In this document: positions 46,176 to 57,909 of the stretch, one piece after another
Layout: each line of letters begins with the position of its first letter
How positions within the stretch are numbered: position 1 is the first letter of the stretch
NCBI RefSeq assembly: GCF_003144195.1
Contig: NW_020290017.1
Span: 1-64,000 of the forward strand
Origin: Ceraceosorus guamensis
Lineage: Eukaryota; Basidiomycota; Exobasidiomycetes; Ceraceosorales; Ceraceosoraceae
Direction of reading: 5' to 3'
Length of the DNA: 64,000 bases
Notes under the pieces: model-generated
Database searches by the model: none
What the model was told of the DNA's origin: nothing
The model's input: only the letters and a program-made list of their open reading frames with translations
Program-made: the position numbers and the translations under genes

Positions 46176-47639
46176 CTACTGCAGCTTTTGCATGATCATG
46201 TCCCATACATCTAGCTCAAGCGCGGCGTCCTGCGCGAATGGAATGGATCGCCGAGCACAGACAAGTGAGCGATGAGCATTCTCCTAGGTCGGGATAGCAA
46301 GCACGCCCTCGGACAGATGCACTCACGGCAACGGTGGTCTTGAGAGGCTTGTCCTGCTCCAGGGCTTCTGCGAGCACAGTCCATTCGGACGTGTATGCGT
46401 CGACAAAGGTGGGCCGAATCACCCTTTCCTGGTAGGAGCCAGGAATAGCTGGATCGGCCTCCCTGATGATGATGGTGATAGGCAGACCTTTGACGAAGGG
46501 CGTGTCGTACTGAAGCTTGATGATACGTTTGGGCGTAAATACTTCGATGAATGAATCAAATACTGAAAGCGATGATGCGGGGTCAGACGAGATGAGCGCC
46601 GACGTCCTCTGATCGCAGCAGAACCTTCCTGACTCACCGCCAACGCCGTGCAAGCCAGTCTCGAAGCTGACGGCAAAGCCGCCACCTTGACCCTTATTCT
46701 TGTATCTAAAGGCGGCAGTGATAAAGTCGCCCTTTTCGGTGGTATGGGCAGCGTCGCATCTGTCTGGCAGGCCACCAAAAGTTTCCCTCATCAGGCTCAG
46801 ACTGTGAGATCCAACGCTGGCGAGCCACCTGTACGCGCCAACCAGATGCGCCGAGGAAGCCGTCTTGGTACCCAAAAAGGCTTGATGCTGCTCTTCTGCT
46901 TTGGCTTTTTTGTCATTTGCTGCGCCTGCGGGGATGTCCTCCACAAATTTGATCGGGGATGTTCCGCTACGAGACGGGTGGGATCCGCAGTCGTAATGAT
47001 GTCAGCAAGGAGACCTAGCTGTATCTCGCAGCATTGGCGTGCTCACCTCTGAGCTACGAAGAACTCGTTTGGGCCGATCAAATCGCGAACGACGGCTGCA
47101 TGTGGTCGAATACGTTGACAAATGAGCGAATGTCTGCTTTGCATTGGCCATGACATGACAGGAAGTGTCCCTCCCTCACCGTACTGCACAGGTCCAGACT
47201 CCGCTACGAGCTGCTTGAAGATCTCAAAAGCTGGCGCATAGCGTCTCATGTAGGCCACGTTAACCTGCACGCCCGCCTTCTGCTCAGCATCCTGAATTCT
47301 CTCTGCATCTTGTCGCGTAAGACACAACGGTTTCTCGATGAAGACGTGCTTGCCTGCGTTGATAGCGGCGACTGCATGATCGCCGTGATACTCGTCTGCA
47401 CTAGCGATCAGCACCAGATCCACATTTTGCAGCTTCACTAGCTCATCCACCGTCGCGCAGGCTTGGGGCACGCCAAATTTGCTCGATGCGTGCTTGGAAG
47501 CGGCCAAGGACAGATCTGTGATGGCTGTCACTTTGTAGAGGTGAGGCAAGAGCTGAAGCGTCGGCAGATGTACCACTTGCGATACTTCTCCTGCGCCGAT
47601 GATGCCCACGCGGATGGGAAGGGTAGGTGCAGAAGTCAT
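46176..47639 (-). CDS. Gfo/Idh/MocA-family oxidoreductase, 375 aa
   Basis: Five exons: 47639-47180, 47095-47047, 46966-46638, 46562-46327 and 46229-46176. NAD(P)-dependent oxidoreductase of unknown sugar-like substrate. The N-terminal Rossmann fold starts IRVGIIGAGEVSQVVHLPTL. It is followed by VDLVLIASADEYHGDHAVAA, and INAGKHVFIEKPLCLT carries the EKP motif whose Lys is catalytic. The C-terminal beta-sheet domain includes ANVAYMRRY-type sequence (VNVAYMRRYAPAFEIF), VGAYRWLASVGSHSLSLMRE, GFAVSFETGLHGVGVFDSF and KRIIKLQYDTPFVKGLP. The protein ends DAALELDVWDMIMQKLQ, a usual family tail. All phases agree. It converges on the Dap1-type gene and diverges from the Mgr3-like gene. Confidence 0.93.
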
Positions 47640-48424
47640 CTCGGTGAGTCTTGGAACGGTGAGGTCTTGTTTGCCGAAGTGATCCGATGGGCAGTGGAGT
47701 GTGAGGGAGCGAGAAAGGCAGGATGATCCGAGGTGGACACCCTTTTATAATCGAGGTAGCTCTCCTCAAATTTCCGCGACACGGTTTGCAATGGGGGCAG
47801 CGTCCGATGGCAACAGGTGTGTGGGATCGGTAGCCGAAGAGCCCTGGACAAGTGCGCGCGTCTTGATTAGTGTGCCTGTATGCGCCGTTGCGAAGTCACT
47901 CTCGGTCTTTTAGCGGCGTCTTGGGGCTGAGATCCTCGAGTGTGGGGCAGGTATGTTGATGACTGATCAAGCGAGTGCCCGGAGATAACCAAGGCACAGG
48001 TGTCCAGATGACGCTCAGAATGACGCTGATGAGGATGACGCTCGAAAGCCAAAGTGACGTGCGTGCATACACGATATGACGCTCACAAGATGGAGCTAAG
48101 CAATTAAGCTGCATGGAAGGTCGTGCGGCGTGCCACGAATTGACGTGCACGCGCAGGAGAACAGCGATCACGTGTCACTGACCTCCACCTCGAAATTGGT
48201 AAGCGGGCAAAAGAGGGGAAAGTAGAGGCGGCTGCGCTCCCGCTTGCGCGAACTGCATCTTCCCAACGACCACTCATGAACTTTGGGCAAACATCTTTTC
48301 TCCCATCGTCCTTTCATTCCGGCTTTCGCTGCGCTCTTCCGTCCGTCGGCACGTTTACGGTCTTTCACGGAGCGCATCACCTCGTTCGTCACCTAGGTCG
48401 TCGCGCAAGATACGGCCCTCAAAG
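47640..48424. promoter_or_regulatory. Divergent promoter region, oxidoreductase and Mgr3-like genes
   Basis: A 785-bp interval with several TGACGCT words between 48008 and 48082 (four copies close together). No gene is supported. The repeated word may be a regulatory cluster or a small local duplication. Confidence 0.4.
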
Positions 48425-50134
48425 ATGATCGTTGCGAGGTCAGCACTCAGAGCGGTACCCGCCGCCTCTAACGCGGTCAAGGCTGCAGTGCCGCCCACGG
48501 CCCTAGCTCAACGTCATGCTGTTGCCGTGCAGACTTCACAATCGATGACGTGCTTATGCACATGGTCCACCCGCCACGCTTCCACCTCAACATCCACCTC
48601 GAGCGGGCAGAATGGCGATGCTGCGAGCAGCAGCTCGACCAAGCCGAAAGGGACGCATGCGCACGCTTCATCGGCGTCTTCCTCTAGCGACGCGCCCCGC
48701 AAGCCATTTGTAGCGCCACCTCCACCAGGCTCATCCTCTTTTCACGTCAGGACCCTGTTTCGCGTGCTGGTTGGGGCTGGCATCTTGGCGACTGGGTATG
48801 GCCTGTACGAGTACTATGCCATGTTTCAAACTTGGCCAAAGGAGATCAGAGGCACTCTTCGAAGCGCCGTCAAGCTTCACAGGCAGGGTGAAGCTCGACG
48901 AGCTGAGATTGCCTATCGATCGTGAGTGCATTCGGTCGCACCTTTGCTCGGTGACGACGTATTGTCAGATGTCGCTGAGAAATGCCCCTCCCAACATCTC
49001 TACAGCGCCCTGGCCCTGGCTCTGAAGATGGAAGGTGGTGAGCTGGGCAAAGATGCCAACTTGAAGATCAGCGGCATCTCAATCGCTCTCGGCTCGCTTC
49101 TAGAGGAGCATGAGCAGCTGGTCGCAGCGTACGACGTGTACAACGATGCGCTCGCACGACTGCGAGACGAATCGACGGGCGCCAATAGCGGTCCCGAGCG
49201 CATGAGAGCTGTGGCCATTGCGCAAAGACTGGGTGACTTGGCGTCGACCACAGAGGTATCGGCGCATTTGGCGCAGCAGCCGCATCTTGGAGTCACGCAG
49301 CCATCCGACGCTCAGGATGCCGCTGAAGCGCATCTGGTTTGGTCAGTGGAGGAGCTTCTCCGTCTATCGGTACCTGACGACGTTCGAAAAGGCGTACTGC
49401 AGGCGACGTCCGACGAAGCGTCCGCCGGAGTCACGCTCTCCGAGTTGCAGCTTCCTGCTTGGGTTCAACCGAGCGAGCTAGGAGCCAGTCTTGAAGCGCT
49501 TGCCACTCTCTATGCGAATCGAGGCAGGGCAGAGTACGCTGCGCCATTGTACCTGCAAGCAATATCTCTCCTCTTGCCTCCTCCAGAGCAGCGCAAAAGG
49601 AATGCGACCGCGGCAGAGAGGTGCCGCGCTGCAGTGATGATGTCCAACCTCAGCTTGATCTTTTTGCAAGCTGCTCCAAAGGGCGCGGCAGGAGAGGAGG
49701 GTCGATCGCAGGGTAGAATCTGGGCTGAAAAGGGTCTGAGCATCGTAGAGAAGACGAACGCGATGGCTGGCTGGGCAGGCGAGAAGCCAAAGGCGAAAGT
49801 GGAAGGCGGACAAGATGAGGAGCGAGTGAGGCAGGTCAGGGCGGAATGCGCAAGTGCAGAGACTACCTTGCTCTTCAACCTGGGATTTATGAGCGAGGTG
49901 AGTCATCCATCAGACCAAGGTTGGCACGTGCCAATACGCTCGCGAAGCTGAATTTTTTTTTGTCGCCTCATTGCGGATCTCGGGATGCGCCCACAGCTCG
50001 CTTCTGATCCTTGCCAAGCGCGCAAGTACTTTCAAAGGGCTTACAAGCGAGCCGACGATAATGGATTGCGGGAAGCTAGATCGCACGCAGCTGAAGCGCT
50101 AAGCAGGCTTGAACGGAGCGGATCGCTGAGCTAA
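48425..50134 (+). CDS. Mitochondrial TPR protein, Mgr3-like, 508 aa
   Basis: Three exons: 48425-48921, 49006-49897 and 49997-50134. The N-terminus (MIVARSALRAVPAASNAVKA) is a mitochondrial presequence and residues about 40-100 are Ser/Thr-rich. One hydrophobic segment (LFRVLVGAGILATGYGLYEYY) follows at about residue 110, then a helical TPR-type region: LHRQGEARRAEIAYRSALALA across the first splice junction, GISIALGSLLEEHEQLVAAYD, GASLEALATLYANRGRAEYA, PLYLQAISLL and DPCQARKYFQRAYKRADDNG. This architecture matches Mgr3, the inner-membrane adaptor of the yeast i-AAA protease Yme1; the assignment is by layout, not by close sequence match. The first intron acceptor at 49005 was chosen because only it keeps frame and restores a TPR helix. 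It converges on DOT5, 108 bp away. Confidence 0.8.
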
Positions 50135-50242
50135 TCTAGACATTGCATCACTTGCTATCATCACTTGATTCTGCGTAGGGCAATACGAAGTCGTAAATGG
50201 CAAGTCCAATGCGAAAGAGGCTTGGGATGGCTTGACGTGCAA

Positions 50243-51556
50243 TCAAAGCTTCTGTGCAGCCTCGTAAGCGCTAGCTGAGCTCTGTACCACGCACGAACGA
50301 TTAGATGACGACGATTCAGTTTGCGAAGTGATTTGAGCTTTGCCAGGAAGCAACTCACCTCTCCTGGCTTGACACCGACGCTGGAGAGCGCGAGGCGGCC
50401 TTGGCCATCGACGACGAAATGGCTGCGTTTTCAGGAAAAGTGTTGGTTCAGCACAGAGACTTCGCTCACCAGTGCGCATTGAAGCCACCCCTTACCTGCG
50501 GGCGGTCGAGGACTTTGAGCCAGTTCTTCAGACAACGTTTACGGGGCGTCATGTTAGTTTGTGGAGGTACTTGGAGCTCTCTACCGCGGTGGATCACTGC
50601 ACTGACAAAGCTCCAATGAGCTTGCGCTCTGGGTCCGAAAGCAGAGCGTAGGGAAATGAATTTTTCTGGAGGACAATCGTGTTTTGCGGTCAGTCATGGC
50701 GACCTCTCGTCGTTCCTGACACGCGGAGAGGACGTGCAGGAGTGCCTCACCTCTTTCCAGTTCTTCAAGGGAGTGGCGTTGTCGTTGCTAAGACCATAGA
50801 CCGACACTTTGAGCTTCTGAAATTTGCTGTAGTCGTCGCGATAAGTACAAGCTTGCTTGGTGCAGCCTCCCGTGTTTGCCTGAGATCCGAAGAGGAAACA
50901 AGGATCAGCACGCACGACAAGTTACGCAGTAGCGACGAATCGTCTTGCGATATGCACCTTTGGATACCTGTCGATGGTGTGACAGTGGCAAAAGAGCAAG
51001 AAAATCAGTCACCGCTTTTCGACGTGTATGCGCTTTCACGGCAGACTGACGCGAAGATGACGGCCTTCTTGAGAGCGGACAGCTTGACATCGTTGCCAGC
51101 TTCATCCTTGAGCGTGATTTCCGGCAGCTTGTCGCCGACTTCGAGCTTCGTCTTGCCGCTGCTCGCCTTGGACTCAGCAGCATCAGCAGCAGCAGCTGTG
51201 CCATTCGTCTTCTTCTCAGACTTGGAGCTCGGCTTTGGCTTTGGCTTGTCCTCTGTCCCTGATTCTGGAAGTGGCTGTGGCGCTCGCGCCTTTGTCGCCT
51301 TGGATTTGGAAGCAGGTTTGGCGTCGCTCGTGGACTTTTCATCATGCTTCGCCCTTTTGGAAGCCGAAAGCTCGGCAGTCTTCTTGGCTTTGCTTTCCTG
51401 CGCCTCGCCACTTTCGGAAGCGCGTTTCTTGCCCGCGATCGCACTCGCTGCAGCGGCCTTGTCTTTTCCAGCGGATGCTGGAGGTTGAGAAGCGATTCTG
51501 GCCGAAACTCGACGCTCGGTCGATGCCGAGCCTTCGATATCTTTCTTTGGCGCCAT
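50243..51556 (-). CDS. DOT5: Nuclear peroxiredoxin of the Dot5/PrxQ type, 278 aa
   Basis: Seven exons: 51556-51051, 50967-50958, 50879-50751, 50665-50607, 50525-50496, 50422-50359 and 50281-50243. Thiol peroxidase that reduces hydroperoxides. Residues 1-140 are Lys/Ser/Ala-rich with KKRA and SKRAKH basic clusters, consistent with a nuclear location. The domain starts VGDKLPEITLKDEAGNDVKL. The active site spans three exons: VIFA, the 10-nt exon giving Y-P-K, then ANTGGCTKQACTYRD with peroxidatic Cys178 and resolving Cys183. It continues VYGLSNDNATPLKNW, KNSFPYALLSDPERKLIGAL, STARSHFVVDGQGRLAL and ends with EAAQKL. Compared with the usual TPGCTxQAC, Pro is replaced by Gly. Phases of all six introns agree. 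Confidence 0.93.
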
Positions 51557-53338
51557 GATGGGCACGAATGATTGTGCGTCAAGAGAGAGGGAGAGGGAGA
51601 GAGCGGTCGCGCGTTCGAGTTGAGATGGTTCGCTGTCGCCCAATGTTGCACCTTTCAAATGGATGAGGTATTCGCGAACTCAAATCTCGCCTTCTTGACT
51701 TGCGAACTTTGCGGATGATGGTGGATGCATGCATGCATGCCTCTCCTCTTGCTTTTGACGGGCAGCGTGGTCGAGTGGACGACTGAGCAGTTGGAGTAGT
51801 AGATGATCACGCCACGAGCAGATTAGCGGATGACACGAACACACCTCGCCTCGTGAGAAGAAAGTCCGCTCGCATCGCGGCGCGCTTCAATTGGGTTATT
51901 GGCGCGGTGCTGGCTGACGCCATGATGGATATACGCAAGCATTCAGATAAAGCGGTAAAGCCCGCCGCGCCCGCATGTGCTGATTGATGTTGACCACCAG
52001 TAGTAGCGGCTGCTCCTGCGCGACCAGCATGCAGTCAACAAAGCGAGCCTTGGGTCGCAAGCATGCAGCATCAGTCAAGAGTCAAGACCTTGGACTTGAG
52101 ACGCGAAACATGCAACAACACCAAGTCACAATTTGGAGACACAATCACACAGAAGTGTGCATCGATGTGCGGCTAATGGATACGAAGCTTGCCAAGCTTC
52201 GTTTTCTCTTATCGATCGCGTGTGCATTATGGCTACAGCCGGACGGCCTTCACATTATTGCTCAACTCACGACTGCAGAGCCGCAATCAACGGCCTTGCT
52301 CGGCTGTCTCACGCAGACGCACGTCTTCCCTCCCGGGCGTGTGGCCTCACATCGTACACCTCCATCGAGGCTCGTGTATACCATGCAGCCATATAGCAAA
52401 TGGGGCCACGCACGCGCTTTGCCTTTGCCAGTCGTGAAGGGTCACAGAAGGGCTTGCTCGAGTCCAAGGCGCTCGCTCATCCCCCTCCTTCAAGGCCGCC
52501 GTCATGGCGGCGAGTGCCTTGGGCGGTCGAGAGAGCACGCGGTACAGCTTGATGCATGCCCGGGGAGAATGATGCAGAGGAAGCATCCAGCAGCTCATCG
52601 CTTTGCTCTCCTCTTCACATCCACGATTACAGTCGTGAGCGTGCGCCCCTCTGTGGTAAATTTGGTGATCTAGCTAGCCAATCACGCTCCTGTGCTGCCC
52701 TCGTGGTCGAGATGGCGACGCGACAGGTGAGTCAAAAGTCGTGAGTGTGGGTACGTCTGAGCCAAAGGCTCGGGGCACCCTAAACCCCGCAGTTGGCGCA
52801 GGGCGAGGCCGTGCTGCTACAGCTTCCGAGGCGTTGGCATGCAGCTATCGCTCTGCCACGGACCTGACCAAGGTGTTCAGCCTCGGCACCCGCTCGCCTG
52901 CACGCTCTCGGCCAGCTTGGACATGCGATTCCTTGCCAAGTCGCTCGCCGGCAGACGGCTCGCTCGCGTCGTCAATCGGCACCACTGCGTGGGCCGCCGC
53001 CGTTGGCTGCCACAGAAAGAAATTTTGTCTATTCGTATATCGTACAGAATGTCTCTCTCCCCTCGCTGTGCATGCCAGTCCGGCTTCGTCTTGTGCAGAT
53101 GCCGCTTTACCAATGGCCGCGCTGACGTCCACGTTGCTTCTGAAATTGCATAGACGACCTAGCTTAGCTGTCACCGGGCTCGTGGCTCGGCTTGTTGCCG
53201 TAGGCCGCTTTTTCTTCTCATCTTCGGTTTGCCCCATCCCCTGGCTTCTATGCTTACATTGCTCCCCGCTGATGATTCGATCACCTCGATCCGACGACTC
53301 TGCTTTCTGTGACGTTCCGCCAGCCAAATGGGCCATCT
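51557..53338. other. 1.8-kb region without a supported gene
   Basis: It contains the DOT5 promoter, a GCATGCATGCATGCAT tract at about 51726-51741 and a 9-bp perfect hairpin at 52182-52202. Long open frames on both strands between 52741 and 53361 lack protein-like composition and were not called. Confidence 0.45.
52182..52202. repeat. 9-bp perfect hairpin
   Basis: ACGAAGCTT (52182-52190) and AAGCTTCGT (52194-52202) are exact reverse complements around GCC. It lies in gene-poor DNA, with no obvious relation to a transcript end. Confidence 0.75.
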
Positions 53339-53796
53339 CTACATGTGCTTGCTCAGCCTAGCCAAGTGGTAATTGATCGTGGACTTGCTAGGTCTGTTGC
53401 GATTAGCCTGCACACGCGCAGGGTCGTTTCAGAGGGATGAGAGATGACAGTCAGCTTCTGTGAAGCACAAAATACGATCCATGTGATTCGAATCAGTCAT
53501 CAGAGGACAGCACCTGACCGATGCAGCGCAGCATCCCGATTCCGAAGTGCTGCTGAAGATTCCGCATGCGACGCTTCCGACCACCCTCCAGCCACGGACG
53601 TCGAGGCAGTCTTAGAAAGACTCACTTTGCCGCTGTTCATGCACTGTTGCAACACCTTTGCGCTGGCCGCGCAAGGTCCGATATTGTTGGTGTCTTGCGA
53701 GCTGGCCCAGCAAGCCAACATGGCTGCGAATTCTGCGGCGCATGGAGCTTGAGCGACCTCTTTGCGAGGTCGCACTTTGAGATTGTGCAGCTTCAT
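53339..53796 (-). CDS. MRP10: Mitochondrial small-subunit ribosomal protein Mrp10 (mS37), CHCH type, 79 aa
   Basis: Two exons: 53796-53626 and 53407-53339, joined in phase 0 across a 218-nt intron. The spliced product begins MKLHNLKVRPRKEVAQAPC. A twin Cx9C motif follows: C-AAEFAAMLA-C and C-AASAKVLQQ-C, which form two disulfides after Mia40-dependent import into the intermembrane space in other CHCH proteins. The second exon encodes ANRNRPSKSTINYHLARLSK, the conserved Mrp10 tail (STINYHLARL), which confirms both the family and the exon. Mrp10 sits in the mitochondrial small ribosomal subunit. The product is slightly shorter at the N-terminus than many Mrp10 proteins, which start M-V/G-K; a one-codon upstream exon cannot be excluded. 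Confidence 0.93.
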
Positions 53797-56700
53797 GCTG
53801 TCCCAGACAAGGCAGAGCTAGCTGCACGCTCCGACTGCGCTATCAATCTGCGCGGTGGGCTGATCGATGTGGTGACAGCGGTTTGCGCCCAGGATGCGGG
53901 CAGCCAGTGAATCGTGATGGTGGACGTGATGTGCGTGGTCTGTCATCTCGAAAATCACGGAATCAAGAATCTTGAATAAATAAATCACAAATCAAGAATC
54001 ACGAATGATCTTGCCCTCTCGTACGCACGCGAGTTGAGATCACGTGACGTTGTGATGACCACGCGACGGGATCCGCCGCTGCTAAGCTCATCATGCGACG
54101 CCGCGCACCGATCCTACCTTCATCAATCGGACCAGCCATGCGTCTGACGACCTCAAGAGTTCATTCATCGTCAAGCCTTGTCACCAAGTCAAGTGAATCA
54201 TGTTGAGCCTATCGTGTATGCTTCGATGCAGACACCCGATGCCGAAGAGGATCTGTCCGCAAGCCTGCGCTCACGAATGCAACAGCCGTGCGCAAGTGGA
54301 TGCTTTATCAAAATCGTCACACTGGATTCAAATTGTCATGCTGGAAATCTAGATTACCTACAAGACCTGCTGATCTCGTCGAGTGGTCACGCGTGTGATC
54401 GGAGGCTCGATGTTGCGCTCTCGGTCCTCTTGTCCGAGCTTCGAGCAAGACCCTAGATACCACCGTGCGTAGCGCGTAGCTGAGTGCGTACTGGTTGTGT
54501 GCCTAAGCTGCCCGACTGCTCGAGCATCGCCAAGACTGTGACTAGCCCACCCACATTGGCCCCTCACGAAATTTAACGCGACAGAATCCTTCGCCGAAAT
54601 TAGCAAAGCGCTATCATTTTGAGCTTTATGTTCCGCTGCGGGGCCGAATTTTTAATTGCTGTGACTCTCACAGCAGCTCGATCACGATCCGCTCTTGACT
54701 GACCACAGGCTAAACGCCAATCAAGAATCAGGCGCCGACGTCAGGGTGTTACAAATTCTATCGCCTCACATCTTCGATTGGTCGATGAGAAGCTTCTTCA
54801 CGGCGTGCCACCTTGATTGCTAGAAAGAATCACGTCAAGGAACGCGCGCTCAAGCCTTCTTCGCATGCAGCAATTAGGGGAGCAAGGCGGAACGGAATGG
54901 GCGCGCGCATGTTTGTCACCTCGCCGCGCTGCTGGCAATCTTGAATCAGAATGAGGCGCAAAGATCTGATGCGGCGCACATCACGCCATGTCTCCTCCGC
55001 AGCCACATTTAGAGGAGAGGCACGCTACAATCAGAATGGACAGGCACCTAGGCTGTACAGAACGAACGCTGCAAGCCTGTTCGTGCAGACTAGCTGTAGC
55101 TAGGGTAGGACTTTTGCAGCAAGTGAGCCATGCGAGCCGGACAGCCAGCATGCATGCATGCATGCAGCATGTGTGCCTCGATCCCAATTCCGATTTTGAT
55201 TCAGAACCCCGCAGCCGCCCATGCACCGCAGGTACAAGTGTACAGATCGAAACACAGCGAAGCAAGCAAAAACGGCGCTAAGGATCTGCTGCATGCATGC
55301 ACCCCGGCCGGCTTCTGCGATGCTGCTGCACGCCTTGCTTGCTGCGTCTCGCCTTTTGTCGCTTTTTTGCTCTACCCCGGCACGTTAATCGTGCTCTTCC
55401 GAACAAGACAAGAAGTTCGATCGTCAGGATCGAACAGTCATGAGAACGAAAGTCATGAGTCAACGGGACGCTCAGAATGAAGGACAGGAAGCCCAAACAC
55501 TATTCACATTCGTGAGATTAGTCGAAAGCCCGCACCCTGGACGCGCCCTGGATCAAACCAGACCAACGTCAGTCACGTGGGTAGTTGAGGAGCTGGCCAA
55601 ATTATGCCATCAATCAAGAAGAATCTCGAATGAAGGACCCATCACGGACTCAGGCTCACCTTCAGTCACTCCTTCGGTCCACCGCAACGGCCGAGCTCCT
55701 TACGAGACTGCGCCCATGTATAGCTGCTGTACTAGTCGCCTCCTGGCTGGTGCGTTCCATCTCCCCTTCATTTTGTATAGGTGCTCGCCTGCCAGGTCGA
55801 ATGAGCAGCTCGTGTATATCGGTGCTATGATGAACGTAAATTCAAGATTACAATAAGTGGCGGAACGGGATGCGTTTGGATCAAAAGCTTGTCAAATTTC
55901 TGCTTGCGCCTGTCGCTGGGCGTCGGAGTCTGCTGATTGTCGTCCGAGCTGGTGAGCATCCAGCTTAATTGGGCGTACGACTTGCTAGCTCATTAATTTT
56001 GCTTGTGCTGTGATGCAGCCCCGCAATCTGGTTTAATTGCGCGATGTGTGCGATCACTTGGCTTTGCAAAGGCGGGGAAATGCAATCATCTCGATTTGCA
56101 TGAAGGCTTGTTCCCTGCGGCGTGTGATGCCTGTCTGCACGCACACACAGTTATGCGTGCATACACACCGCTGCATGGCTGATGTCTCCAGCATCTGCAG
56201 CGCACCCTCATAGGGTCAGGAGAGAGTCATCAGAGTGCGAGGTTTGCGTGCGCGGCAGATTCAGAGCAGATCGCTACAATAAGCGCGTACACGCCATGGC
56301 GGGTACTAATTATAATTTAGCGAGAAGGAGGAGGCTGCCGCGAGACATGATGATCGTGCGAGTCTCGAGGCTTGCTCTCCGCTTCTTCTCTTCCTCGCCC
56401 GCGTCGTGCCCGCGATCCTAAATACTTGTAAATGAACATGAACGAGGACACTTGCACCAGCATGCCTGCTGGCCGTATGCACCACCACCGCTGCACAACT
56501 ACAGTACTACTGTATCTGCTTACTCCATTTGTGAATGCATGCACATTAGCAGCTGCGAATTCGTGTCTGGTGCGTGATCCTGAAGCGATTCTTGCCTCAC
56601 TGACTGTATACTCACCGTACCCGGTGATACTTATGCTCACGACTGCAGCAGGCGAGTACGGCAGCGGCGAAGCGGTTGCATCTATACGCATGCACGCGCG

Positions 56701-57909
56701 CGCGGGGAGAGGCTGGCTCCATCGAGGTCGAGACCCGCGGCCTGCCTCTCTACGCTCCCTCTGCAGATGCAGCTGTATGTACAGATGATGATGCATCTGT
56801 GTCCGAGCTTACGCATACAGTCACTCAAGTAAATAGACCCGCTCGCTCGCCCAGGCACCGGCACCGCACCGTCCCTACAGGATCGACCTGCTCATCTGCG
56901 ACTCACCCAAATTGCTTCCATCTCAAATCTCCACGCAATCCCATCACTCAGACTGTACCGCTTCCCGTCTATCCGTGCCCGTTCAGCTCAGTCCCAATCC
57001 TCACATCGACCTTTTCCGGTTCCCGCCCTTCACCTCTTAGCCTACAGCGGCTGTAACAGTACAACTTCGCCCAGCGCACGCCTCCTTCCACACGAGATAC
57101 CCGTGCACCAGGAGAACAAAATACAGCCATTTGGCTGTACCTTTCCCGACTGCAAGCTTCCGCCGTCTGCACTACCTTGCTCTGCTCTGCTCTGCTCGTT
57201 CGATCGCTCCGCATCGAGCTTACACCCGGGTCCTCCACTAGCGCCTCCTTAAGCGACAATTCGGACCGTTCATCTTCACTAGCGAGCATCATCCGACACT
57301 TCTGCTACTCGACGGGATCCTTTCCGCGCTGCGAAGCAGTGGCCATATGGAAATTTTGTCACCCAGTTGACCAAGAGCTGCTTATCCGAGCCTCGCTAAT
57401 CCTCGCGTCCAATATTTGACCGAGGCAGCTGAGCTCGCAAATCCGAGTGCCGGCATCGTTCCTGCGCTGTGCAACAATCTCGCAGCCATCCTTCGTCGCT
57501 ATCCTTCCGCGTGCGGTGTACAGAATTGGGTCGCTTCACCTTCCATTGCAATTGGCCGCTCATTTCCACCAATCTACCTCGTTTCATTCGCGCGACTCAT
57601 CGGCGAACCTTGGCTTCCAGCTGAGCTACGCCCTCCACACTCTTTTCCTCGGCGCAGGACCAGTCAGTGCGATCGCATAGGCTCGGCGCAAAGTCATTCA
57701 AGACCGCTTCAACAGACGGTCAGCTCATCCGGTTGTCGACTCCACCTGCTAACCTTTTCACAGCGTCCAAAAATCGATAGCGCCTCATTCAGCCTTGTAA
57801 GACTTTCCGAGGGTGTTTCGGCAGGCCATCAGGTCATCTCGCCAAACGAGGCCGACTCTCGGCTCGATCTGGTCCCTTTCTAAGAAGCCACGCGGCCTTT
57901 CGAGCCAAC
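53797..57909. other. 4.1-kb gene-poor region
   Basis: The longest intergenic stretch in the window. It holds a cluster of AATCA(C/A)GAATC-type words at about 53910-54010, CACGTGAC at about 54042, and a GCATGCATGCATGCATGC tract at about 55148-55165. From about 56830 to 57900 the plus strand is pyrimidine-rich, which resembles a long promoter or 5' leader of the gene starting at 57910. Short frames (for example 54178-54456 and 55440-55856) have no protein-like pattern. Confidence 0.45.

Noticed and set aside
52741-53361. 206-codon plus-strand frame and an overlapping 163-codon minus-strand frame
   Set aside because: Composition is that of GC-rich non-coding DNA, the two frames overlap on opposite strands and neither shows motif or intron support.
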